Part shown: piece by piece, positions 36,490 through 48,880 of the stretch
How the letters are laid out: every line of letters starts with the position of its first letter
Position numbering within the stretch: the stretch's first letter is position 1
Origin: Paragordius varius
Lineage: Eukaryota; Nematomorpha
Assembly: GCA_964247055.1 (NCBI GenBank)
Contig: OZ176051.1
Location: 5,270,001 to 5,334,000 of the forward strand
Length of the DNA stretch: 64,000 nucleotides
Reading direction: 5' to 3'
Notes under the pieces: generated by a model
The model's database searches: none
Seen by the model: only the letters and a program-made list of their open reading frames with translations
Told to the model about the DNA's origin: nothing
Made by a program: the position numbers and the translations under genes

Positions 36490-37384
36490 GACATGAGAAC
36501 GGCTACATATAGATATTGCTGGCCCAATCGACGGTTATTACTGGTTGGTAACTATCGATAGCGCTACTCGCTGGGTGGAGGTGGATATGCTCAAAGTGAT
36601 TTCGACTCAGACCATTCTAAATTGCCTAGAAAAGCATATTGCCCGATTTGGATTTCCTCGACAAATCGTAACTGACAATGCCAGCTATTTCGCATCAAAA
36701 GAATTCGAATTGGTGTTACAAAAATTCAAGATTAAACACATCCGAGCCACACCCTATCACCCAAAGACCAACGGGTTGGTAGAAAAAGTGATAAAAACCT
36801 TGAAAAAAACAAATACTACTGCACTAAAGGCGAGTCAATGCATGCCTATGAAGCCATGAACGGTGTTTTATATTCCTACAGAACAAGCTTCCACGCGTCG
36901 ATAAAAAAACCCCTCCGCTTTGTTCCTAAAACGTCAAGTACACAGCCCTATCTCCTGGGTAAATCGACCCCATCTGAATTTATAGAGCATAAATCAGAAC
37001 CACGCCGCGAATTTCAGCCCAATCAACCTATCTACATAAAGAATGAGTTGAATAAGGGGTGGAGGCAGGGGCATATCATAAAAAGAAGGGGGTTCCTATC
37101 TGCGCCAACGATTAGAACATCTTGATAGAGACACTGATCCAGCATCGGGGGAAGATAACATTCCCTCTATTCTTGTCGGCCAGCCTTTACAGCGGTCTCA
37201 AACCACAGAATCTACCGTGGACACCACCTTCACAGAAACCTCGGAAACCAGAACGCAATCTCGCCTATCACCGGAGGAAAGTACCCTTAATCAGAGGGTT
37301 GTAAGAGAAAACCCAAACCCGGAAAGAAGATACCCGTTGCGCAAGTGTCAACCCCCCGATAGGCTAATCTTAGAAGGAAAGTAA
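36490..37384 (+). mobile_element. Ty3/Gypsy retrotransposon fossil: integrase core and pol C-terminus
   Basis: The plus strand encodes an rve-type integrase core (ATRWVEV, the VTDNASYF block, the GLVEKVIKTLKK block), close in style to K02A2.6-like Gypsy integrases. A pol C-terminal tail follows, ending near RKCQPPDRLILEGK. Protease, RT and RNase H are absent and no LTR was found. It is broken at several places. A second partial copy lies at 43197-43556. Confidence 0.8.
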
Positions 37385-37401
37385 TGTAAGGGATTTTATT
37401 G

Positions 37402-37437
<36 letters not shown>

Positions 37438-37440
37438 ATA
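37402..37440. repeat. (TA)n microsatellite
   Basis: Joins the Gypsy fragment to the nucleoprotein-like fossil; the same junction recurs at 43575-43622. Confidence 0.9.
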
Positions 37441-38570
37441 TTTTGGATAGACATATTGTGTTACTGTCTTTTATTATTATCTGCAATAGAGGACAAGTGA
37501 CAACATGTCTCTTACATGAGTTTCCATCTTGGGCGGTATCCTTATCATAATTCAGTAACTGTCTTTTCATATCTTCGATTCAATTCATTTGAAAACCTCT
37601 CTCCCTTTGAAGCTGGAGATTCCCTTGGCTAGATCTCTCAAACATAGATTGTAAATTTAATTAAGTAATTTTTTCAATCTTTGTCAGGCAAATAAAAACT
37701 CTTCCTCTGTTAACAAATAAGCAAAATTTTTATAGAGTTTATCCCAGTAGTTGGGAAAACATCTACTAGTTTCTCACAAATTACATGATCCATTGATGAT
37801 GTAATAAATCGTCTCATTGAGCTTGTATTATAAGCGTCCCAAGTATTGTTTACCTCAGATATAATCTAGGAAAATTACTGATTTGGACGTCATGTTCCTG
37901 GGACTTTATCATCCCTATATATGGTTTTCATTCTATTTTTTTACTTGCTTCATACAATTTACTCAATTCTACCTTCCAAACATGCCCTGCTGATCTTAAA
38001 AATTCATCTCCTAGCCCTAATATTGAACAGGTAAAAGTTACGCTCTGTATGTGGTAATGCTTTTAAACAAACAATTGTTGAGTGACCAACACTTTAGCCG
38101 AATCCCAATAATAAAAAATCCTCCACAATGGAAATGAAGAATACTCACTCCCAGGCATTATGTCTTCCTCCCGTATAATCCTAGAATATGTACCTGCTCT
38201 ATTTCTCAAAAATACCCATCCTACAATTTCAGCTATTATTGAATTTCCAATTAAGCCTCCCTCTCCCAAAGCTTTCATTCCATTTTTAGCTGGGAGTTGT
38301 GCGCCACTCAGTGTAACAGCACTTGAAAACCTCTTTGCTATTTGTCTGTATGCTGTTTCTTTAACTGTGTATGCAGGTGCTAGTGTGCATATGGCAGTTG
38401 CCACCAAAAAATCTCTCAATGAATCTTGATTGGATCCAGTATATTTGTTTCTTCTTGTAATGCAGCTTCTTTCAATCTCTATAGGTGTATAGTATTGGTT
38501 CACTTGTGCCCAAATGTGAGGATATATCAAAAGCAAAACTGTCAATGCTTTCTTGTGATTAATAGACCAC
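37441..38570 (-). pseudogene. Endogenous RNA-virus nucleoprotein-like fossil, copy A
   Basis: The minus strand encodes pieces of a protein without transposon motifs. Its layout resembles nucleoproteins of Mononegavirales (bornavirus/nyamivirus-like, or rhabdovirus-like): a helical middle part (LVATAICTLAPAYTVKE), a block around EYSSFPLWRIFYYW comparable in place to the rhabdovirus 'YSS..nPafhfWgql' region, and a C-terminal part with a KPYIGMI...FPRL-like pattern. It is an old, broken copy with several disruptions. Family assignment is from memory of the fold's motifs and is tentative; a captured retroelement gene is the alternative. Confidence 0.45.
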
Positions 38571-38736
38571 TAATAGAACAATTTCATAATTAGTTAAAAT
38601 ATAATGTTCTGTTGACACATTGGTTACTCTTGTTGATGCTGATTCAGTTCCCCCTGTGAGAAAAACTCCATTAATGCCTCTGTTAAGATGTCCAAACACC
38701 TTGCCAATACAAATTGTTGAGTGGAAATTGAGAATT
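38032..38736 (-). repeat. Left arm of an inverted duplication within the nucleoprotein-like fossil
   Basis: This arm is repeated inverted at 38940-39653 with a spacer of about 200 bp. The outer edges read TAAAAGTTACGCTCTG and, inverted, CAGAGTGTAACTTTTGA. Confidence 0.75.
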
Positions 38737-38819
38737 CCACTCCCAACTTAAATATTACTTTGTTCATTCTGTAATGAAACACTCTGTTAAAAATTTGACA
38801 TTCTTATTAATGATTCCAG

Positions 38820-39653
38820 GAATATTTCATTATAAAGATAAACAAATTTGTAGCGATAGCACACTCCTTAACCCTGCTGGAAAATTGAAAAAAACTTTCG
38901 ATTGTTTGCTAATACTTATTGTAGACCCAAATGCTATCATATCAATTTCCACTCAACAATTTGTATTGGCAAGGTGTTTGGACATCTTAACAGAGTCATT
39001 AATGGAGTTTTTCTCAACAGGGGGAACTGAATCAGCATCAACAAGAGTAACCAATGTGTCAACTGAACATTATATTTTAACTAATTATGAAATTGTTCTA
39101 TTAGTGGTCTATTACTCACAAGAAAGCATTGTTTGTAAAGCATTGACAGTTTTGCTCTTGATATCCTCACATTTGCGCACAAGTGAACCAATATTGTACA
39201 CCTATAGAGATTGAAATAAGATGCATTACAAGAAGAAACAAATATACTGGATCCAATCAAGATTCATTGAGAGATTTTTTGGTGGCAACTGCCATATGCA
39301 CACTAGCACCTGCATACACAGTTAAAGAAACAGCATACCAATAGCAAAGAGGTGTTCAAGTGCTGTTACACTGAGTGGCGCGTAACTCCCAGCTGAATCA
39401 GCTTTTGAAAATGGAATGAAAGCTTTGGGAGACGAAGGCTTAATTGAAAATTTAACAATAGTTGAAATTGTAGGATGGGTATTTTTGAGAAAGAGAGAAT
39501 GTTCATATTCTAGGACTATACGGGAGGAAGACATAATGCCTGGGAGTGAGTATTCTTCATTTCCATTGTGGAGGATTTTTTTTACTGGGCTAAAGCGTTG
39601 GTCACTCAACAATTGTTGATTTACAAACATTACCACACACAGAGTGTAACTTT
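38820..39653 (+). pseudogene. Nucleoprotein-like fossil, inverted copy
   Basis: The same gene as copy A, on the plus strand, including its N-terminal part (TESASTRVTNVSTEHYILTN region). Arm 38940-39653 mirrors 38032-38736. Broken. Confidence 0.5.
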
Positions 39654-39654
39654 T

Positions 39655-39677
39655 GATATATATATATATATATATAT
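39655..39677. repeat. (TA)n run
   Basis: Sits exactly at the left border of copy 2 of the large repeat; copy 1 also begins after a TA run. Confidence 0.8.
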
Positions 39678-42600
39678 GGGTTGATAGAATTTAACATATA
39701 CCTATATCACAATATTATTTTTATAATTTCACTAGCTGGCCCTGTCAGGCTTCGCTGTGACGGAGTTTCATCAATTACTATTAATAATTTGCAAAAAATA
39801 GAGGAATAGAATAAATAAATATAAAAAACATTAAATAATGTCATTAATTATTCTTTTACGGGTTTTTGCATAGGCTCATTACTCTAAATTGACCATATTT
39901 AAACTGTTTCTTATGAAAGTTAATATTCAACTATCATTGGATTTATTTTAAGATTTTCATTTTACGAAATTATGGTTAAAAGTTTTATTTTAAAATTGTT
40001 AAGGGATATAAAAAGTAACTCATTTTTGGTTTCTTTTTTAAAGGAAAGAATGATATACAAATACGCCAGAAATGTGTTTAACTGAACTCGTATGTCTTCT
40101 TAAGTTTTTGTAATCAGTTCCAAAACCAATTTTTGTATGGCTTCTCAGTTTTTAAACCGGTAGACCCCTACCCATAGACCTATATGGAAAAGCGTTGAGT
40201 TAAATTATTGCCTTTACAGGGCAAATATGTATAATCATCTTTGATACCATCGTCTCATGGGTTATTTAAAAAATACCTCAACACTAAATAATCGTTATAT
40301 GATGGCGTATTTTTAGGGGCATAAAGGCCCCAAATTAACGGCTGATTAAAAACGCCTCACCTTTTGTTTCTAGTTAGGGGTAATATTTCAAGCTTTTAAG
40401 GAACTCATATGGCTTCATAATGTTCTCTATTAGCTCCAAAACAACGCAGTTTCTATATAGGGGGGCGCAGTTTTTTGGATAACCCCTTACCCAGGGTCAG
40501 GTATAAAAAAGCGTTGAGCATAATTTTGCCTTTATGTGGGGAATATCTAGATTTATCATGGATTCCATATGTTCCTATAAGTCTCAGGTTTTCTGAAATT
40601 TAGCTCAAAGGCAGGCTGTATCGATATTGTGACGCAGTTTTTAACCCTCTAAGCAGGGACGAAACAAAAAACGCTCGTTGCCTTAATTCGGGAAATACCT
40701 GGAATCATGATTGATTCCATATGCTCTAATTAGTTTTTGCAAAAATTGCCTCAAAACTAAAAAATCATTATGGTGGCGCATTTTTCAGGGCGTAAAGGGC
40801 TTAATTAACAGCTAATTTAAAAAACCACACGATCTGAATTTTTGCCATGTTACGGGTAATATTTTAAGCCCCTATTCAACTCATATGGCCTGATTATATG
40901 GAATTTAGCCCAAAGGCACGCTTTTTCGATATGACGGGGCAGTTTTTCGCGGGTAGGTCCTTACCCTACAGCCAATATAAAAAACGCACAACTAAAATTT
41001 TTGGCTTTTAACAGGGAAAACCTGGAACCCTCATTGAATCTCTAAGGTCTCATACTTTGGCCGAAAAATAGATTCAAAAAATTATTTTTGTAAACTTTCT
41101 TTTTTTAAAAATGGCATTTTAAAAGAGGGCCTAAATTAAAAAAAGCGAGGCGACTATGTTCGGTGCAATTGAAAAAAAGTAAAAGAAAATCATATTTAAA
41201 ATTGAATAGTTTAACACGTTTTCCGGAAAATTGTTTGTGGACTTCGTTTTCAAGAAAACCCGTTTTTTACACGAGGTGGGCCCTAACTGGCGCTTAATAT
41301 CAAAGAAAGAAGCTATTGTCGGGGCATTTAGTGTTTGACATTTGGATTTGAATAGGTGTACCGGTTTTCCAGAAACAGATCACAAAGCCAGCATTTTCAA
41401 TTTTTATAAAGATATAGATTATACAGACAAATAAAAAACTTTAGTTGTATAGCACTAGATATTATAGAAATAGTCTGTTTAAATTGATTAAGGGCATTAC
41501 AAGTTAGTGTCTTTTTTTCGAAAAAAAATGCATTTTACATCCTTTTTACGATATTATATATAAAAAAACATAATTTTATTTGAAAGCCTTAAACCGCTGA
41601 TGCGCATTTTATAGACGCAAAAATCCAGCACTCCATAAGAACAATGTAATTCAATCAGAATCAACACCATAAAAAAGATTTTTTGCCATGGATATTAAAA
41701 TCCACTAAAAATTTCCTATCGAAGCGAATCAATAAATTCAGTATAATTATAATATTGTTTTAAGCTGATGTTTATCTGACACAACCATACACTTTTTAAC
41801 AATTATTAATGTGTTTGTGGGATCCTATTTAATGTAAAGCATATTAAAAAATATAAATTTTGTAGATGATTTACTAGATTTTATAAAAAGTATATATTTG
41901 TTTAGCAAGAATATTGGATCGCCTCCATTGTAATACAAATTTTGATGCAAATTCGATTGCTGTCCTCAATAAAAACATCTCTTCTCATTGCGTACCATGT
42001 TTGGCCGCCATTGTTTGAGGAACCAACAAAAGAGCCTTTGCTAACACCGCGACATGTGTCCTGACTTTTAATGACTAATTAAAATGCCAAAAAAATAAAT
42101 ATTTTTTTCCTCCCTTATAGTCAAATAATTTAGCGTTAAAGGCCTTAACTAACAGATAAAATGGTTTAATTGCTGCCCTAGTTTATTTAAATGTAAAACC
42201 CCATATCTGCTGGATTAAAGTATGTAAACTTTAATTTTTATATCACTCTTTGGAAATGGGTTATGATTAATTTTGAGGATTGATCTCTATGTGTGTGACA
42301 CGAGCTTTATTTACCGTTGCAAACAGCAAGACCCGACTCTGACATGATTACCTGTCAATCATGTAAGACAATGACGTCCCGGGAAGCAACGGAATCGCTG
42401 ATTGAGCAGGGCTGGTTACCAATCTTTGGCATCTCCTTCTGAAGTTGAGAGTTGGTTCAAAGGAAGAATCATCGGTTATTTAACGCGGGTTAGAATCCTA
42501 GTCGGAGGTATGAAACATGGTCGCACAAAGGAGGAACGTCAACACTGATGTCCAATATCTCCAAAATTGGTCTACCTTAAAGGCCACACTCATTTAGAAG

Positions 42601-43168
42601 CAAATGATGTCCCCTTTTGAACCAAAGATGAAATCCTAAAATAAAGTCTATGATACATAGACCTTTGTTACTTTGAGGAGTATGGACCTAATTCTGTTTG
42701 TACGGTTATTTAATATCAAACATTGCTTTTACACACCCAACACGGTAAAATTAACATTTTATTTAATATATATATATATATATATATGTATATAGCTTAT
42801 AAACCATACTAACTTACATTAAACCTATAAAGGCATTTATTTATGTATATAGATAATAACATCAAACCCAAGTTCCGATGTGTCCCGCTGTAAAGCTCCA
42901 TGTGTTACGGGTGGGTAGGGACCTTGACGGCAGGTGGACGACGATCTTTCGACGCTAGCTTTACTTGTTTTTGTAAAAAAATCACCGGGAACCTTTTTAT
43001 CACATTTTTTTGTATGAATTTTTAACAAAATTAATGAATAATGTTGTTAGAAACACCAAATTACATGGAGCTTTTTGATAATTATTGATCCAAAAATGAT
43101 CTGTTTGTAGTTCTATCATATTTATAAGCTCCTATTACACTGCATAAAAAATTGGGGCGGGGGTTATA
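39678..43168. repeat. Large interspersed repeat (copy 2), 3.5 kb
   Basis: Colinear with 16998-22007. It starts GGGTTGATAGAATTTAACAT and ends near GGGCGGGGGTTATAAT. It lacks the 1,115-bp insertion (intact site near 40290) and about two units of the tandem array. A TA run lies at 42767-42792. A minus-strand open stretch (42837-43028) is partly shared with copy 1 near 21700-21850, but no domain is recognised. Confidence 0.75.
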
Positions 43169-43196
43169 ATTAGGGTTGTGCTGATGCAGGTCAGTC
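43169..43196. repeat. Short scrap resembling the end of the 48881-49562 hAT MITE
   Basis: TAGGGTTGTGCTGATGCAGG matches the inverse right end of the hAT MITE (TAGGGTTGTGCTGACC). Only about 28 bp, between the large repeat and the Gypsy fragment. Confidence 0.35.
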
Positions 43197-43556
43197 AGGG
43201 GCATATCATAAAAAGAAAGGGGTTCCTATCTTATGAAGTCCAAGACGAGGAGGGAATTAGCCGAAAACACGCGGATCAGCTACGCCAACGCATCTTGATA
43301 GAGACACTGATACAGCATCGGGGGAAGATAACATTCCCTCTATTCTTGTCGGCCAGCCTTTACAGCGGTCTCAAACCACAGAATCTACCGTGGACACCAC
43401 CTTCACAGAAACCTCGGAAACCAGAACGCAATCTCGCCTATCACCGGAGGAAAGTACCCTTAATCAGAGGGTTGTAGTAGAAGACCCAAACCCGGAAAGA
43501 AGATACCCGTTGCGCAAGTGTCAACCCCCCGATAGGCTAATATTAGAAGGAAAGTA
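43197..43556 (+). mobile_element. Ty3/Gypsy fossil, second copy of the pol C-terminal part
   Basis: Colinear with 37067-37384: the HIIKRKGFLS block to the LILEGK tail. It is followed, as in the first copy, by a TA run and the nucleoprotein-like fossil on the opposite strand. Broken; no LTR recognised. Confidence 0.75.
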
Positions 43557-43574
43557 ATGTAAGGGATTTTATTG

Positions 43575-43612
<38 letters not shown>

Positions 43613-43622
43613 ATATATATAT
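43575..43622. repeat. (TA)n microsatellite
   Basis: Junction repeat, equivalent to 37402-37440. Confidence 0.9.
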
Positions 43623-44600
43623 TTTGGATAGACATATTGTGATACTGTCTTTCATTATTATCTGCAATAGAGGAAGCCATTTGCAATGCAAGTGACAACA
43701 TGTCTCTTACATGAGTTTCCATCTTGGGCAGTATCCTTATCATATATTCAGAAACTGTCTTTTCATATCTTTGATTCAATTCATTTGTAAACCACTTTCC
43801 CTTTGAAGCTGGAGACGCTCCCTTGGCTAGATCTTTCAAACATAGATTGTAAATTCTATTAAGTAATTTTTCCTTGTTAACATCTTTGTCAGGCAAACTT
43901 AATAAGAACTCTTCCTCTGTTAAAAAATAGGCAAAATTTTTATAGAGTTTATCCCAGTAGTTGGGAAAACATCTACTAGTTTCTCACAAGTTACTTGATC
44001 CATTGATGATGTAATAAATCGTCTCATTGAACTTGTATTTTAAGCATCCCAAGTATTGTTCTTAGAGGACGACCATTTTTTGAAATAGTGTATACCTAGC
44101 AGACATAATCTAGGAAAATTACTGATTTGCAGGTCTTGTTCCTGGGACTTTATCATCCCTATATATGGTTTTTCTTCTATTGCTTCATACAATTTACTCA
44201 ATTCTTCTTTTCAAACATGCCCTGCTGATCTTAAAAAGTCATCTCCTAACCCTAATATTGAACAGGCAAAAGTTACACTCTGTATGTAATGTTTGTAACC
44301 AACAATAGTTGAGTGACCAACGCTTTAGACCATTCATAATAATAAAAAATCCTCCACAATGGAAATGAAGAATACTCACTCCCAGCATTATGTCTTTCTC
44401 CCGTATAGTTCCTAGAATATAAACCTTCTCTATTTCTCAAAAATACCCATCCTATAATTTCAGCTATTGTTGAATTTTCTATTAAGCCTCCCTCTCCCAA
44501 AGCTTTTATTCCATTTTCAAAAGCTGATTCAGCTGGGAGTTGTGCGCCACTCGGTGTAATAGCACTTGAACACCTCTTTGCTATAGTTTCACTTTAACAT
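43623..44600 (-). pseudogene. Nucleoprotein-like fossil, copy B
   Basis: Colinear with 37441-38340 and overall better preserved in its C-terminal part (LNRIYNLCLKDLAKG, SEYMIRILPKMETHVRDM). The N-terminal part is cut off where the hAT element begins at 44601. Broken. The same tentative Mononegavirales-like assignment as copy A. Confidence 0.45.
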
Positions 44601-46926
44601 CAGTGGTACTCAAACCGCGGGCCGCATGCGGCCCTAAGAGTGCTTTAAAATTGCCCTATTACCATATTGATAATCTTATTTTTTTATTGGTGAATTTTTA
44701 AATACACATAATCGAATTTTTGATTATTTTAAAATTAATTTATTTTAAATTTAATTTTTAATAATTTTTCTTTTTTACCCAATTTTAAATGTTTCCCTAC
44801 ATTAAATTGGTTCAAAATTTTGGCACACGTTGTTTCTGTTTCTATTTTCTTATCTATTTTGAAATTTTTATTGCATTCCTTTTTTGTATTCAAAAGCCTT
44901 TCACCCAAACTTGCATATACATATTCTTTTCATTATCCTGCATCATTTTTTATAACTCATTGCCATAAAATATTTTTCAAATCAACATCATTGAATTTCT
45001 ACCTGTTTTTTCCATAATATAAATTATATTCCTATTTTTTGATAAATTTACATAATATTTAAACATAAATTCAAAGGATGACATCTAATGCTAAAAAAAT
45101 AAATTATCCGATTCGCTTCTTTAAAAAAGAATGGAAAGAAAAAGTTTGTCGTTTTAAATAAAAATGTTGCTACCTGCCTTCTTATATGTAAGTACAACAT
45201 AATTATAAAAAAAATAAAATATGACATTTTACAATTCATCATTCTAATAAATTACCGAAAAATGATGATGTAAGAAAGGAAAAATATTAAAAGATTAAGG
45301 AATTATACCAGAAAGAAAAATCTATTATGTCCATAGCTTTCTCCCAGGAAAAAGCTGTAACATTAGCTTCGTATGAAATTATATTTTAGGAAAAAATATG
45401 AAACCGTTTACTCATTCCCAACTATAAAAGAATGTCTAATAAATGGTTGCACTTTTTTATTTGATAAATTCCATAATAATTCAACTCGACGCATTAAAGA
45501 TATGTCTAAATATATTTTAACAAAACATTATTGGCTCTAAAAAACTAATATTTAAGTTGCTATTGATTCTAGCACTGTTAGTTCAACACCCCAATGTGCG
45601 CTCTTCGTGAAATTTTCCAACGACAACATAATAAAAATAAACGAGGATATATATTTTTACCAATGAAATACCACGAAAGGAAGTTATTTTCTCGAAATAA
45701 TTAGCCCTTTTTTCGATAATAATGGTATATCTATGAAATAATTGGTTTCACAGATGGCTGTCTCTCTATGATTGAAATAAACAAAGGATTTATTACTCTT
45801 TTGAAAAAATATAAATTGCAAAATATTTTATCCTTTCACTGCTTTATTCATCAAAACTTGGTTTCGCGTATAAAGATAAATTTAGTAATTAAAACGGTTG
45901 TGAATATAGTTAACCACATCCGTGGCAGAGAATTCAACCGCCGTAAATTTAAAAACCTTCTGAAATATACAGAGTGAGTTTAATGATATTCTTTTGTACA
46001 CCGCTGTAAGATGGCTAAGCATTAGTTATTAAATAGATTTTTTGTTTTAAGACATGAAATCTATTATTTATAAAAGATAACAGAAACTTTGAAGAGGAAA
46101 TTAATAGTTACAAATAATGGGTATTAGCCTAACTTTGCGACATTATTTATAAACTTAGTATTTTTATTACAGGACTTCAAGTGAGCAAAAATAACCTAAT
46201 TAGCTAATCAAATATTTGTTTTGAAGAAAAATTAATTATATGTAAACAAGATTTTATAAAACACTCCTTTCCCACACTTAAAACAATTCATGAAGAAATT
46301 TACCGCGGAGATCAATTTAATAATAGACAATCATTTAATATATTAGTCTGATTCTTAAAACTCGTTGAAAATCCATGGCATATGGATATATCCAATATTA
46401 AGCAACTTGAGCATTTCGGGCAGGCGCATATATTAAAGAATTCGTAGATTTTAAAAATGATTCAGTTTGGAGGCTATATTCGAGGAGAACCGTAGAGAAA
46501 AAGATGTGTAGAGTTTTGGCAAGTATAAAAGAGCTCAAGTTATCCTAACTGTTTTTTCCTCAACTTACACGTGTGAGACGGCATAATCAAAAATTATGTC
46601 AATACATACAGAAATCGTCTAACCGATGATCATTGGACGACGTATTAAGATTGGCCTGTCATGAGGCTAAACCAAATTTGTTAAAAAATTGGTTATATCA
46701 AAATAAATGTTGTTATCAAAATATTTTAATTTTTTAAAATAAAAGGTGCAAAACATTTTGGCTGGATTTACATGCGATCCGCAAAAAATTTATTGTGCTG
46801 ATTTAGATTATAGTTATATGCATATGTGTCAAATAACTATGTAAAAATTGCCATTATAGGTTCATGGCCCTCGAAAAAAATCTATATTTTATTTGGCCCG
46901 TCAAATACTTTTGGCGAGTGTCACTG
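44601..46926 (+). mobile_element. hAT transposon (GTF2IRD2/FAM200-like transposase), near full length, dead
   Basis: The ends are CAGTGGTACTCAAACCGCGG and, inverted, CAGTGACACTCGCCAAAAGT. Transposase relics on the plus strand include: EKAVTLASYEI near 45345 (the 'aSy.vA..ia' block); TIKECLINGCTF near 45430; STRRIKDMSKYI near 45485; SSTVSSTPQCALFVKF near 45570; TDGCLSMIEINKGFITLLKK near 45755; LSFHCFIHQNLVSR near 45830; NHIRGREFNRRKFKNLL; and RWLS near 46010, the conserved hAT Arg-Trp motif. There are several frameshifts and stops. No convincing 8-bp duplication was found; it truncates the nucleoprotein-like copy B. Internally deleted relatives are listed elsewhere. Confidence 0.8.
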
Positions 46927-46929
46927 ATC

Positions 46930-46952
46930 TATATATATATATATATATATAT
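46930..46952. repeat. (TA)n run
   Basis: Directly follows the 3' end of the hAT element. Confidence 0.8.
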
Positions 46953-48880
46953 TGTTTATTGTTACTTATTGTAACTTTAAATTCTTTTAAATGGATAAAA
47001 GCTGCTTTCAAAAAAGTCAAAAGTTAAAACGGGAATAATAACCCAAATAAGGGGGAACTATTTTAATCGTTGGTTTAAAGAAATATGTTACCTGTTCCGT
47101 TTGTTAAATTTAGTTTCAGAACGGATTTTGTGGAAAATCAACTGGCAATGCCGGTTTAGTTGATCTTTTAACTTTAATATAAATTTATAATTAGTTTATG
47201 TCTTAATATAACCGATTGACGAAAATTCAGAAATGATTTGTTTATTAACGCATAAATTTTGTCTTACTACAAAATATTACGGTCTCGAATCGAATTACAT
47301 TCTGGGTAATCGATCGATAGCTCTTGAACTAGTCAAAAACTGGAACACTACCTTCTGATTTGCATTATCCAAAAAAATGTTAACTAATATATAACACAAT
47401 TATTAAATCGCCTTATAACTTTTCTGAAATTTGCCTTAGCATATGATATTTATGGAATTGAATCCGGTTGCATATAGTGATAATAAATACACACTGGTTT
47501 GGTGGAACTAACGTTGAAACCTATTTTAAAGATCAGGAAAGAACAAATTTCGGTACCATTAACTTTTAAGTAAAACCCGCCGGTTCCAAAATTTTAGGTA
47601 TCAACCCGCTTATTTAGTTTAGTTTTTTAACAACGAACGCTCAATTCGGTTACAACAGTCCAGAACTCAGTTTTTCAACCTTCAACAAAACCCTGCTACC
47701 AATAAATTTGTCAGTATGTTTGTTACACTAAACTAATAAAGCTAATACATGTTTGTCACAATCATTATATTTTTGGTAAACCGAGGTTCTTTATTTTTAA
47801 GACATGTTGGCATGGGATGGTGTCCTTTATACCAACCCTGAAAAGGAATTGAGCGATCATTTAATATACAATAAATTACTACATCAATAAAAAATATTTG
47901 ATTTATGCCATAGATAGCCTAAAGAATAACAAACTAGCATTTTGGTACTGTAAATTTTTAGCATACATCAAATTAAAAAAAACATTTTTTAAATATCATA
48001 AAAACACTCATACATTCGTTGTCGGTAAAGATTTTATATAACACAATATATCATCCTGTTATCCGAGTATTCTTATATTTTCACATTGTACATTCAAAAT
48101 GAAACATATTAATATAGATTGTATATGAATTTTAACAAACTATGCTTAATCTAAAACTTCCGATTCTGATAATTTCTTAATTGGATGAAATTATCGCGAA
48201 TCCCCTGTTTTTGCGTTTGTATGGTCTTAAATCTATCTATTCCAAATTTATTATTAAATAAAGGCTTGAAACAACCATACCGGTTAATTTTATTAAATTT
48301 AATTAATTGATATTTAATTTCTACTACACTGTTATTAATAGTGAGTTTTACCCGACGCTAGTGACAAGATAATTTCTAACAGTCTAGGGCGATTATAATA
48401 GTTCCTAACTCCTCTCATTTGTGTATCATTAATTTCGTTTTTTAACTCTGCTTTGTATAGAGTTGTTTTAAATTCTAGCATAATTTTAAAGCCTTATTAA
48501 AATGGTTAAATATTTAAAAATCTAACTTGTTAACAATATATAGACAATAATTTATACGATTTCATCCCCAAAAAACGCAGGTAATTTGTGCTATTCAATT
48601 CTTTATCGTCTACAGTTGGTTAACACAAATGGTTGTGAGCTGCATTTATGCGTCGAAAAATCCGACGGACCGCTTTCGCAAAATATATGGGAATCAACAT
48701 ATATATTAGATTCCATAAGACTGTAAAAACCACCATACATTTAAACAATTTTGCTAGTTCATTGCAAAAATTCGAAAAAACTTTTTTAGAGAACTTGTTT
48801 AAAATTAATTTTTTTTAGATTTTGTAAAACTTTTTGATTAAAACTTTTTCGCGAACCGCAGAAATATTGAGAGCTGCATA
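46953..48880. other. Intergenic, no gene supported
   Basis: At 47490-47710 there are scattered GGTTC/GAACC blocks reminiscent of the 27137-27233 MITE. After a possible acceptor at 48615 an open stretch of 36 codons reads LVNTNGCELHLCVEKSDGPL and stops at 48726; another frame is equally open, so neither is called. Confidence 0.4.

Noticed and set aside
39678-43168. Large repeat as an LTR retrotransposon
   Set aside because: No direct terminal repeats and no gag or pol motifs inside the unit.
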